Positions 52,761 to 64,000 of a DNA stretch of 64,000 nucleotides are shown one piece after another (position 1 is the stretch's first letter; each line of letters starts with the position of its first letter). The stretch is taken from the NCBI GenBank assembly GCA_003344405.1, contig NOWV01000048.1:248001-312000 (forward strand), given 5' to 3'. The notes under the pieces were generated by a model, which saw only the letters and a program-made list of their open reading frames with translations, did not search any database and had not been told where the DNA came from. Position numbers and translations under genes: made by a program. The DNA comes from Trichoplax sp. H2. Taxonomy: Eukaryota; Placozoa; Uniplacotomia; Trichoplacea.

Positions 52761-55364
52761 TTTAACGATAGAATTTATGTTACCTTAATTCTTAAGGTGT
52801 TAATATCTGTCATTAGGAAAGATAAATTAGTTACACTGTTCCTTAAATCACATCTGTCGCTAAAGATAGCACTTTTCAATATATTACTAACATTTCAATT
52901 CTTGAAATATCCATCATCTGATCTGTCATTTCAAATTTTAATTGTACATCTAGCTTTAGGAAGAAGCTATACTTTAATCCTAATCTTATACATGATGTAT
53001 TAGCCTATATCTTTTAGAGACAGAACTCATACCATCACAATATACTATTAAAATATAAATTAATACAAAGTCTACTGTATATGCACAAGTAAGGCAATTA
53101 CTGTATATACCTACACAACATGATTCAATCTCATGCCTGATCATGATCCTATTTCTTTATCGAAATCGATCACTATTTCTGTACAATAATATCATTCATT
53201 AAACTATTAATCATTTAATGAGAGTCGAAGAAGATTTCATGATAGATTGTTAAGGAATGGCCAATACAGCTATTAACTTGTGAGCTATATCAATGATACT
53301 ATGAAGCGCTAAAAATATTTTCGCACAATCCTGTTAGCCGTAACTTTTTTACAACAAAGTGGATTTCTATTTGCATCCTACCTTTCTCGGATAATTTAAA
53401 CAAGAAAGCATTTATTTAATACCATATTAATGATGGTAAGCAGGATTGAGATGAAATAATGAATCAATGCCTATTTTCAACTATTCAATTTTAATTAAAT
53501 AATTCTTCCGGTAAAAAATAAATTTAATCATGATTCTTTCTATGCGTGAAAATTTTATTTATGAGAAATTGTGGCCCTTAATTCCTATTTATTACTTTTA
53601 GTAAAGTGTCAGTTTGCATTAATAAATGAAATCAACAAAAAATACTGGAAATTATATCAAGCAATCTCTTTCTTTGATGCCATTAAAGTTAGCGAATATT
53701 ATCATTTAAGAAAATGATTCCTAGTGAGATAGTTTTAGTGACAATTAGCTAAGATACAATTAAATATGTGACTATTATGTTATCATAGTTGAAAGTTTCA
53801 ATTAAATTGTGAATTTTCTTTAATAAACCCTTGGATGAAAAGATAAAGTGCACTATTATACCTTATATCAATCAATCAATCTACCAATAAATTCATCAAA
53901 TAGCATTACGGCATAAGCTTAAATTGTTTTATCCTTTAAACAAAATTTGCAGTCACGACAACGCCCTCCGAGATGACATATCTATCATAAACTTTATGAA
54001 AGAAAAAATTATAGATAAATAATATTTTTGCGTGAAAGTAGGGGTGAGAAAGAAGGAAGAAAATCAAATTAATTAATTACGAATGTAGTAGTGAGAAAAC
54101 GAGGAGCTATCCATAGCATCAGTCTATCCTACTCTATCCTCGATATTTATTTTTAAACCATGGGTATTTCTCTAAGGTATTTAGCAAAAATCACTATCTA
54201 GCCTGTTCATATATGATACCTGTTCATTTGAGCATGTGATATTATCAAATTCAAATTAGTATAGGAAGCAAATAACGAATTAAATAGTTAAAATAGAAAT
54301 TTTATCGATTGCTAAGTTATTGATTGAAATAAGCATCTCTCTGTTTATGTACGCTATTTATGTATATATAGGCCGTAACATATATATATATATATAGCCC
54401 ATTATAAGAGTATTATATGAGTATTATAGAATCCTGAAGTAAATAAATGAAGCATTAAATGGGTTGCAATAAAAATTGATAATACTTAATAAGTATACAA
54501 TGGAAAGAATTGTTCTTCTATCGTTTAATAAGTTAGCACTTATTACAGATTGATCAACGAGATAAATAAAAAGTAATTAATTAAATATTTATTTATTTAG
54601 AATATGAACGATCAATATCGTGTTTACTAGGTTAGTAAAATGAGGTAGAAAATAGAAATAGCGATATCATCACTTTATGAGTAGAAGATTAAGTCATAGA
54701 AAAGACTCTTTTGGCACAGATGATGATCATGGAAGATAGAAGCAGCTTGTAACTAATTGAAATAATTAAAACCTTGAAGTAATTTCTCGATAGAATTAAT
54801 AATTTTATGCAGTTCTATCGAGAATGTTGCTTAACATGATTAAAATACAAGATGAAAAAAAAATTTGTGATATCCTAATATCGACTAAAAGGAGAATTGA
54901 TTACGATAAACTATACTTCAGTGAACTTGTTCACTGAAGTATTGCATAATATGGGATCTCATTGTAAATGGATTTAATTCAGATATTGAATAATCATCAT
55001 CTGTCATTTTATCAATAACACCCTCACATTAAAAGATGGATTTATTCCCAATAGAATTAACTTTATTTCTTTATCCGATCGGAAATGCAGCCCCAACGTA
55101 TTCTTAGTAAATTTAGTAGACAAGAACCATTTCAGTGATGAGAAAATCAACAAGAGACCGGTTAGAATCGATATAATTTACACGCTAACCCATTTTATTG
55201 TCCATTATCTATTACATCTAAATAAAATCTTAATAATAGCGAATGCTTTTAATAGTTCTTTAAAATTTTAATGATATTCTATTCATAAATAAGCAGAAGA
55301 GAAATATCATAAGTCAAGCTCATTTAAGCGTTAATTGTATTATTGCTACTTATCAAACATATGG

Positions 55365-55600
55365 TTGTATGAAACACTACGAAAAGAATACTATCACTTA
55401 CTTTAATTTTCAAATATTATTATCCTTCTGTTACATGAAATTATTTTGAAGAAATATTTTAAAATGCTTAACTGTACAGTCATATAAATACTACAAAAAG
55501 AATAATATCAACTACTTTAATTTTGAAGTATTGTTCTTCTATTACGTGACATTATTATATAGAAACATCCAAAAATATTCTAGTATCTACTCCTATAAAC
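55365..55600. repeat. Two-copy tandem duplication of about 115 bp
   Basis: AAACACTACGAAAAGAATACTATCA near 55370 and AAATACTACAAAAAGAATAATATCA near 55485 (about 20 bases compared) are followed by ACTTTAATTTT.AA.TATT and TTCT.TTAC.TGA.ATTATT. Confidence 0.7.
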
Positions 55601-55684
55601 ATTATCAAAATAGATACATATAACGATAACAAATAATATCAATATAGTTAACTCGTTTTGTATATTGATTTATATTAAATTTGA

Positions 55685-56075
55685 TCAATTTTATGCATCA
55701 TCCTGGTGCTGATTTTATTTAGTCATTCGAAGTTAAAACTTAATCTACTAGAATAATAAAAAATTTAAAGATCAATCTTTATTTAAATTAATTATGAATA
55801 AAAATCGATAGTGGACCAAGGTGATATTATTTTCTATTTCTATCATGATGCGTACCTTATGTAAGGCATAGACTAATTTTATAGATCATCCTGGTGCTGA
55901 TTTTATTTAGTCATTAATATTTGTGAATTAAGCTACTAGTGTAATAAACAATATAAACCTCGACCTTTATTTGAATTTATTTATAAATAAAAATCGATAG
56001 TGGACCGATAATATTTTCTATCTCTGTCATGACGCGTAACTTGTGTAGGCCGTAGACTAATTTCTCTTAACTTAA
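55685..56075. repeat. Two-copy tandem duplication of about 187 bp
   Basis: ATCATCCTGGTGCTGATTTT at about 55698 and 55885 is identical in both copies. Later parts pair closely: AATAAAAATCGATAGTGGAC and a GTGTAGG/ATGTAAGG end leading to TAGACTAATTT. This is the best-conserved duplication in the gene-poor region. Confidence 0.8.
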
Positions 56076-57559
56076 AAATTATTTCGATGATGATCATGTA
56101 TTCATAAGTTGGAATAAATCTAGCTCAATATACACTTTTATAACTGTAGCAACTAGTTTCACAAAAGTTCATTGTGATTCGACTAGATTTGATTATCTAC
56201 CTATTCCATATTGTTAATCAATATCATTTGCTTTCTAGTTTAAAATACCACGATAAATACAAGAAAGAGATGTATAAATACTCTTTGTCTATTCATTCCA
56301 ATTTAAAAGTAAGAATTTATATGAAGGATCATGATATTGATGAGTAAATATTTACCAGTATCGGTATGAATCATTTTCTTTTCTTTCCGTCTCTTTCTCG
56401 CTCTCCATTTATACCGGCCGCATTGAATAATGTATAATTATATGTGTATATGCCATTATCTAAAAATAACTGGTACTAGAGTTAACTTACTTTATGGCTC
56501 TATTTCGATAGATAAATTACCGTAGATTAACGTATTTCTTAATAGAATCCATGATACTGAAATATTTTCGATACACTCCAAGATCCTCATTTGCTGAAAA
56601 GTATCACTTCTATCCGTTATGGTAAAGGTTAATTCTGAAAAAAATAATTTTATGCATTACTGATGCTACCTTTAACTAGCTATTCTTATCAATCTATATT
56701 ATTGACCTCAACAAAAGTTTAATCAATTCTATTTTTCTTTCTAATTATCATTATACACGTTATAAATTATGTTTTATGAAATAGTCAGCTGGCTATGTTA
56801 AAGTGAAGTAATTATGTTGCTATAATTATAATTACCATTAAGAAGATGTTGGTGACGTATTGTCATTTTTCTTAGCTAAAGTTTTTATTGATATCCGTTA
56901 TTGACTGTGTTAATTGAATAAGCTTATTTGTACACCTGTTCAGATAGGAATAAATTGTATTTATTCGTCATCTCTATCTTACTTTCATTCAATCCAACTA
57001 TTTTAATCCGGAATTGAGTATTCTACATTTTATTGCAATCATCCGTCGTAACGATAAGCATGAGTTGAGAACCGCACCACAAGGTTGAAAAATCGAGTAT
57101 TATTCCTATTAATACTATTATTATCCAAAGCGTCTAGTAGGGCTTAACGAAAGGGTATTTCTGTTATCGATCTATAAATCATCTGATGATTTATTAAATC
57201 ACTCCATTTTAATATAGACGTAGCATCGAGTGAGGTCATCATTTTATACTACATAGAAAAGAATTTTCTCTTTCTCAGTGATTTAGCTGCATACGCATAT
57301 TGGCTATTATCCATCACTTTAGAACGATTTATTGGTCTAGCGACAGGTATAAAAGTTTGTAAATATGGTACTTTAAATTCGCTGTTTTCTGATCGTTAGG
57401 ATTCTAGAAATCTAAAATTGAAACAACTTTATTTCATTTTTGATAATGATTAAAATAATTACTAGGACGATCTATATTCGAATCCAATCAAGGCGATCAG
57501 ACTGTATCCAGTAATCCTGATTAATAACAATATAACCAATCGAACAGGAAATAGTAAAG

Positions 57560-58747
57560 ATGATAACCACTCCTTTAACGTTGAGTAATGAATCATTTTC
57601 ATCGGCGTTGCCTACCAAGCCACAAGTTACTGTTAATAGCATACCCCTTTCATTTTTAATCCATGCAATCATTCTATTTATTGTATCTGGTAGTGGAGTT
57701 ATTGCGAACAGTGCTGTTTTCACTGTCATTCTACGATCTAGCAAGCTACGCTCGATGAATACATTTATGTTGTTTTGCAATTTAGCTGTGGCTGATTTCC
57801 TTCTAGCAGCATCTGCTTCCGTTACTGCTATCATCTTATTAAATCGCGGCTTGTTTTTCAGTTTGTTCATGTGTAAAGCTTTATCAGTATTACAAACCAC
57901 TACAATTACTGTCTCAGCTTTAACCTTAGTAATCATTAGTATCGATCGTTCATTAGCTATAGCAAAGCCATTCTTTTTTGAACATTGGTGCGTTGCTAAA
58001 GTCATTTTAGCAGCGATTAGTGTAATCTGGATTTTAGCTTTTGCTTACGCAGCACCTCTACTCTATTATGCTATTTTAACACCAAATGGCAACTGTTTCA
58101 TGCTGATGGGACCTCACAGTGCAACTACCTACCAAATTGTTGGAACAATTATACAATTTCTACTACCATTATTCGCTGGAATTATTTCTTATAATGTTAT
58201 TAACAGAGTCTTAGGTAAATTAAATGCGTTACCGGGTTATTTGCAACCTGATCTAAATCGCTTATCAAAAGCGAAACATCGTGCAAAGACAGCTTTTATC
58301 GTTATCATAGTTTATGTCATCACTGGTGTTGGATTTTATACTTTATCCATTGCAGAACTAGGTCTTCGGTCATACTATAACAAAGATCCAGCGTTAACTG
58401 CTATCATATTTAACCTATCACTTGCATTTAGAACTATTGCTTATTCCTCATCTCTATGGAATCCATTTATTTATGCGGCATCGAGCAAGTCTTTCCGCCA
58501 AAGTATGAATTTTATCCGATCACCAGCATCAGTTGGTACAGCACCGAAAAGTTCATCATCTGTTTCTCGCGAAAGCCAATGTGCTTTTAAATTAATGCGT
58601 CGAGACTATCTTGCGTCACAAATGCTTGGGCCTCCGAATGGCTCCATTACTACCACTAGTTCTGACCGCCCAGATGAAGTGGCAGACAATAATATTAATA
58701 TTTTCAAACCGCAAGATTCAATCTTTACCTCTTTCGTCCGTAAATGA
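57560..58747 (+). CDS. Intronless rhodopsin-family (class A) GPCR
   Basis: Seven-transmembrane receptor in the plasma membrane; ligand unknown. 395 residues in one exon. The Met is the first after an in-frame TAA at 57533-57535. Landmarks: N50 in GVIANSAV (TM1), D79 in NLAVADF (TM2), C105 before TM3 paired with C179 in loop 2, D129-R130-S131 at the TM3 end (family DRY), W157 (TM4), P203 (TM5) and NPFIY at 301-305 (TM7). N10 lies in an N-glycosylation site (NES). TM6 lacks the CWxP motif and reads VYVITGVGFY. The tail of about 85 residues is Ser/Thr-rich (SSSSVS, TTTSS), suitable for kinase and arrestin control. The style is that of peptide or amine-like receptors of lineage-specific expansions; I cannot assign a ligand class. 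The antisense ORF at 57472-58005 is a shadow. Confidence 0.92.
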   Translation: MITTPLTLSNESFSSALPTKPQVTVNSIPLSFLIHAIILFIVSGSGVIANSAVFTVILRSSKLRSMNTFMLFCNLAVADFLLAASASVTAIILLNRGLFFSLFMCKALSVLQTTTITVSALTLVIISIDRSLAIAKPFFFEHWCVAKVILAAISVIWILAFAYAAPLLYYAILTPNGNCFMLMGPHSATTYQIVGTIIQFLLPLFAGIISYNVINRVLGKLNALPGYLQPDLNRLSKAKHRAKTAFIVIIVYVITGVGFYTLSIAELGLRSYYNKDPALTAIIFNLSLAFRTIAYSSSLWNPFIYAASSKSFRQSMNFIRSPASVGTAPKSSSSVSRESQCAFKLMRRDYLASQMLGPPNGSITTTSSDRPDEVADNNINIFKPQDSIFTSFVRK

Positions 58748-61700
58748 TTCTCCCTACGTTTTCCTAATTAATCTATGTACCAGTAGTAAATACTCCGATA
58801 CCTTCTAATATTGTTACTGTATGGTATGGCTATAAATTAAGTTAAAATGATTGCTAATGATAAAGTAAAAAGTAATATTAGTACACTAATGTAAATGCCT
58901 TAGCAAAAGATTAAATTCTTCACTCTTTTCATAATCTGATAATTGATGGTAAGTCATAATATCATCGAGGTTCTATCTACATGGAGCTAGTTAGTTGTAC
59001 ACGATAAGATAAGACTGAGTCTGGAACAAAGTGCATCATGCAATTATTGTATCAAAGATAGAAACTATCTATGACTTGGCCGATCTAAACGCTAGTAAAT
59101 GCGTATATGCTATTTATATCTCTGGTCTAGCCAGAGTGCCTTAAAAATTGCTACAACTTAATTATCTCTTAACTGGCAATCAAACATTATTTCTATCTAC
59201 TTGAATCACCTTTATCCCGGACAAATTAAAAATGATGATAAGTTGAAATTGGTATTTCTTTTTTTTAAACCTATTAATGTAGATCATTTTTTTACTACTA
59301 CTAATATCCATATCCGTTTTTTAACTTCTATGAAAAATGTAAGTCATGCTTTATAATAATATCTATATTTCTCCTTAACGATGTTTAATGAATTTCACTG
59401 TTATCGGTACAATTGCTCGATAGAGTTTGATGCTTTAGTTGACTAATTCTTCTTTCTATCCATCGGTTTATTAATAATTTAAGTAGCATTATCAATTATC
59501 ACTAAAATCTAAAATTTGTTCTTTGATGAGTCTCCCAACAGGCAGTAATTTATTATAATGATATCTAGGTTACTAGCTGAGAGTATTCATGATTTTTAGC
59601 ATTAATGAAATAGATAATTTGAAGTAGTATGGTGTTTTCATAAACTTATTCTCTCCTACATATTGCCTATAATACGTCGTCGTAATCCATTTCAAGTATC
59701 CATAACAATGTAACAGCAAAATTATTAGCTGTAGTATTCGTAGTCATCCCATTTAGCTAGCTTGATAATGTAATCAGCCATAATCTTCTATGATCAACTT
59801 ATGACTGACGTATATACAGTAATGTAAATTTTTTTGTAATTCAAAGATAGATACCATCAATTAATATATTTAGTTATGATATTGATTCTCTAGATCAGGA
59901 TGCTGGAATGCCGTCCATGCTTACTTGTTATTTACTTCTATTAAGTTATGATTTAGTATTATTAACATACACTTAAAATTGACTGTTCATATCAATATTT
60001 AAACTTGGCTTGAGTGTTTTCAACTGTAACGTTTCAAGTATTTTAACGTTTGTTTCTATTACCATAGATAAATATGAAGCAATCAAAACCAGGAGATAAA
60101 TTAAGCATGTTACTATCTCGTTATTTCCCTTATACGTATATACATCTTAATTTTCTAATGCTAATAAATAATATTAGTGACATCTTTAAGTCGAGTTGCT
60201 GAGTATCTTTCCCTAAAAATTTATTCCTTGTAGTACAGTACTAGTAAGTATATTACTAGCTTTTAACCACAATTAATACTTATTAAATACATACCGTATA
60301 TCACTCCATACCAGATGCATTGATATATGGCAACAAATTTTATTAATGGGTATGACTAAGAAATTTCTTAGAGATTATCAGAATTTCATTACTGATGTCA
60401 CCTACTTTAAAAATAATGTTATATGTGTATTTGTAGTAATGCATGTGCGAGAAGTATACACTTAACACTAACACTGACGATTAAAATTTAGTTAGCTATA
60501 ACTTTTACTACCACTGTATACGGTAATTTCTAAAGTTACTGCATATAACTTTTAATAAAAAATTTAGCTTAGATGTAATATATCGTATGCAAAAAGATGG
60601 TTTAAGGCAATTTTAAATAAAGTGTTTCTCTTAACAGGAAAGAGACCATCTAACGGTAATAATAGGGAAATGCTCTAATGATATCTGGTTAATTGATATA
60701 ATAAATAGACTTGGAAGGGTAGAGCTACTATTAATAACTTGTTTACCATAACTGATATTACCACGGATATTGTCAATTGTATTACATGATCGAGTTCAAT
60801 AAAAACAATTAGGAAGATCAAAATGAAATAGTAATCATTTCATATGAATTGGGAACTTTCACGAATAATCTTCTTATTGTTGTTATTGTTGTTATTGTTT
60901 TACTTTTTAATCATTTGGCATTGTTGTATACAAATTAGTTATTTTCTATCATATCACTTCGTTTACAAATAAGCAGATATTCGCGTTTAATGGTTCTCAA
61001 ACTTAGGGTTAAGGTGCCATTATTAGCAATATGTAGTGCTTTTAAATAAAGCAATCTAATAATCAATAATTATCTGGAAAAAAATTGAGTCAATAATGAC
61101 ATTTCCCATGTTATGGTAGTATAGATACAAAAATAATTCGATACGGATATAAAACAAGTTTAACGAATTGATAATGTACCGACGTGGAGACAATATTGCC
61201 CATCAGTAAAAGTAAATACTAGTTAAGAATTAATTAATTAATTTCGAAATTTGGAACTACTTCCTTTATTGTGTTGAGTTATTCCGCATTATAAAGAAAT
61301 GAGGAGCTCTTAAAAATTTCGTATCAGAAAAAAATATGCTATGACTTATTAATGTATTGATCCGAAATTACTTTAGTAGAATCAAATTTTATTTTAAGCA
61401 GATGTTTTGTTCATTTGGATATACCGTAGTCGGATAAATATTCAAGAGTAGTAAACCGTTAGCGGAGCATAACAATGAACATGTTGGACAAAATATTGTT
61501 ATGGATCTTTCTTACCATTTCATATTATACTTGAACGTGAATATGGTATAGTATATCAACGATATATTCAATATTAAGCTATGGTGATTAACTGAATATC
61601 TAACTGACTCTTTTGTATGAGATGAGTAAGCTGTATATAGTTTCGATATACCAAACAATCAAACAAATAAGAATGACATTTTTTTCTCAAGTGAATTTAT

Positions 61701-61976
61701 AATTTTATATTTCTATGCTGTGCTTTAAATTTTTAGATATTTTAAATAGAAATGAAAGGTCAAAAATCTTAAAAGGCATACGGATTATTTAAACCAATTA
61801 TTTATCAAATTAAAATCGTTCACATAAACTTGTAAAAACCTACATTTGTTGGCTATGAAAAGCATTCGTTAATTATTTATCATTAAAAATGCGATTAGGT
61901 AAATTTGTAGTGGCCTAGCCTGAATTTATCTATTTTGATAAAATTTTAAAGATTTCAATTAAAAATTAAAAAATTT
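58748..61976. other. Intergenic region between convergent GPCR and MTHFS
   Basis: About 3.2 kb of AT-rich DNA. I see no exon with recognisable motifs, no RNA gene and only simple runs (for example TTGTTGTTATTGTTGTTATT near 60880). Confidence 0.6.
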
Positions 61977-64000
61977 TTAGTCAGTAGAATTTCCTGAGAT
62001 AACCATATCGATTCTTCGGTCATGATCGTCCGTAGGAATTGTATCACAAATTTGAGAGGCGAACGCAAGGGCTAGACAAATAAGTATTGATTGTTAGAAT
62101 TATCTTAACGAGAACTTTTCTAGTTAATGTTTTGTGATCTATATGTATGATGATGTTGTAACCAAAACATGCCATGCTGTAAAGCATTTTTTGGCAAGTC
62201 AAAATAAATATCAAGTCTTTATCCAGACCGAATCAGCGTTCAATATCTACCGATTGTTATTGGCCTCTTATGGAGTTTTTCTTCATACTTTTGCAAGTAT
62301 CCATCATAGTATCCCTAATTTTTACCAAAACAAGTATGATATTAGCTTAAAGTGAGCAACTGACTGTTATAATATCATTATCGTTCTTTACGAATGTAAG
62401 AGATAGTAAGAAATGAACGATGATATTTGCTTGCTTCCATTAGCTAGTGAATAGCTATCGTTTTCTACGAAACGATTGTAAGTTTTTCGTAATACTCTCT
62501 TGTAGCGTTTACCTTTCCTCGTCCTAAACGATCACCAGCCTATGTTAAACAATGTGAATCAGATAATGTTAAACTTTTACCAAGGTAAATGATGAGAAGG
62601 TTACATTTGGATATAATATTGACAGAAACGTGAAAAACGATGGACTAATTAACAGTAAAAAGCTCCAATCTACAGCCTAAATAGAGCAGTATTAATATAG
62701 CTAATAGGCATGGTAGAATAAGTCTATGATAATCTATTAAAAGTAATAGTAAGACCGCCATTCACAGTCAAAATCGTAAATGTACCAAGAAATGCTGTGG
62801 TAGATTACCGCAATACTAATTGTAATTTTTTTATATCTTGTCAAGAAGTGATGAACATTTGCATTCCTAAATAGTATTTATTAATGGATTTAGTAGAGTA
62901 TTTAATTTTTAATAGCAGAAGATGATTTTTTACTACAGTACAATATACGAGTGCAAGAAAGTTATTCTATTACATCAAAACTATATCATTCATTCTATCT
63001 AATTTAAATCCAGTGAGAAAGATAAAGATTCAATAATTATATTATTATTACCATAGTAAATCCAAGTCCTGGGACTATGATTAAATCTAGTCCCCCTCCG
63101 CTAATGGCATTCTCTCTCTGTTCATTTTCTGTACCATTATATTGAAATAGAAATTACCCATTCAACTATTACGTCTACTTAATTAAACAGTATATTCATT
63201 GATCGTATTGACTCAATTTCATGGAATTAATATATTAGATCTTATAAAAGATTTCATTCATTCTACCAGCTGGTTGTTTAATATTCCAAGAAGTGAGTGG
63301 TAAATTATCATAGTCTTCCCATGAATGTAAACGCACCATATCCATAATAGGGCCATAATAGTGGGGAATATAACAAATTCTGCATATTTACAAAGAAGAG
63401 TAATCAGTAACCACAATTTATTAACTCATGATTGGTATCCGTTCCAACCATCTATTTTTGATTAAGCGCCAAAAAATGTAACTTTAGATCTTACTTGTTG
63501 GTTGAAAAGATATCCTAAAATAAAGAGAGATACAAAACATTACCATACTACCCTTATTAATTAATTTTAGAGAAATTGGAAAGCGTTAGCCACTAGGAAT
63601 CAGTTGTCGCTGTTTAGTGCTCGTGTACTGATGCAAGATAACATTGGATGCCTAACCTTTAATATAGCAGTAGTCCTAATTTCGTCATCCATATGGAGGT
63701 ATACGCATACACGTTTGCTCTTTTGATATTCAGGTGTTGCCATTAACTAAATTTGGAGATACACAGAATAATATGTGCCATTCTTAGTCTCCACGTAGGT
63801 ATTACTGCAGTCATAGCATTTAGGCATGCTGAGGTAATGGTCACCTCCATGTGAGATTTTATAACAATGTATTGGTTATGTTTGCCTATGTCTGTATGCA
63901 GTATTCTATTCAAATGGAATAACACACACTTTTTTAGCCACTTGTAATGATTCTCGATCTTTCTGGATATCTGATAGTAAAGCTACTCGTTGTTTAATTG
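61977..64000 (-). CDS. MTHFS: 5-formyltetrahydrofolate cyclo-ligase (5' end beyond window)
   Basis: ATP-dependent conversion of 5-formyl-THF to 5,10-methenyl-THF in cytosolic one-carbon metabolism. Minus-strand exons: 64000-63930, 63746-63657, 63514-63495, 63379-63267, 63128-63052, 62539-62513, 62314-62251, 62071-61977. All junctions keep phase and give 184 residues plus stop (61979-61977); the human protein has about 203, so only the first few residues are missing. Motifs: IKQRVALLSDIQKDRES, PEYQKSKRVCVYLHMDDEI, DIFSTNKICYIPHYYGP, MDMVRLHSWEDY, LPLTSWNIKQPA, GGGLDLIIVPGLGF, then the nucleotide-binding GDRLGRGKGYYDGYL, and near the end LAFASQICDTIPTDDHD. The GRGKGYYD signature is split over two exons. 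Two exons are very small (20 and 27 nt). Confidence 0.93.

Larger units (their letters stand above)
43425..57559. other. 14-kb gene-poor AT-rich region with local duplications
   Basis: No exon with a recognisable motif was found on either strand. The stretch contains several 50-200 bp tandem duplications (listed separately), an AT dinucleotide run near 54380-54400, and short ORFs of about the length expected by chance at this base composition. Confidence 0.6.

Noticed and set aside
57472-58005. Minus-strand ORF of 177 codons
   Set aside because: It lies antisense to the GPCR coding exon and shows no family motif.
62134-62355. Plus-strand ORF of 73 codons
   Set aside because: It is antisense to the MTHFS exon at 62251-62314 and its flanking intron.
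1-64000. tRNA, rRNA or CRISPR features
   Set aside because: No sequence with a convincing tRNA B-box, rRNA core or spaced identical repeats was seen by eye.

Overview
The window looks like nuclear DNA of an early-branching animal. It is AT-rich, has many short GT-AG introns (roughly 60-400 bp), and carries animal-type genes: BRCA1, a myosin X with split PH, MyTH4 and FERM domains, USP40, MTHFS, an Alba-type RPP25 subunit and an intronless class A GPCR. My best guess is a placozoan of the Trichoplax type. That is an inference from gene content and intron style, not something the sequence proves.

Layout: (1) 1-5420 (+), the 3' part of USP40, with the 5' end and catalytic Cys box outside the window. 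(2) 5983-7565 (-), a five-exon RPP25/Alba gene ending in an RGG-type tail, convergent with USP40. (3) 7566-10413, a divergent intergenic region with GTAC-rich pentamer clusters, a degenerate tandem repeat and one orphan exon-like segment. (4) 10414-16682 (+), a BRCA1 orthologue with RING, long disordered middle, short coiled coil and two BRCT domains; one internal splice junction does not keep frame. (5) 18090-37979 (-), a large multi-exon MYO10 gene, convergent with BRCA1. Its introns hold several local duplications and a 49-bp hairpin with 8-bp flanking direct repeats. (6) About 38.0-43.3 kb, mostly non-coding, with a second GTAC-rich cluster. (7) 43296-43424 (+), a candidate small membrane protein. 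(8) 43.4-57.5 kb, gene-poor AT-rich DNA with many 100-200 bp tandem duplications. (9) 57560-58747 (+), an intronless rhodopsin-family GPCR. (10) 61977-64000 (-), MTHFS, entering from the right edge, with 20-nt and 27-nt microexons.

The genes do not form one pathway. USP40 is a deubiquitinase and BRCA1 a ubiquitin ligase for DNA repair. RPP25 belongs to RNase P/MRP, MYO10 is a filopodial motor, MTHFS is a folate enzyme and the GPCR a receptor. Exon models were built by hand from splice consensus, reading phase and remembered family motifs; no database search was run.
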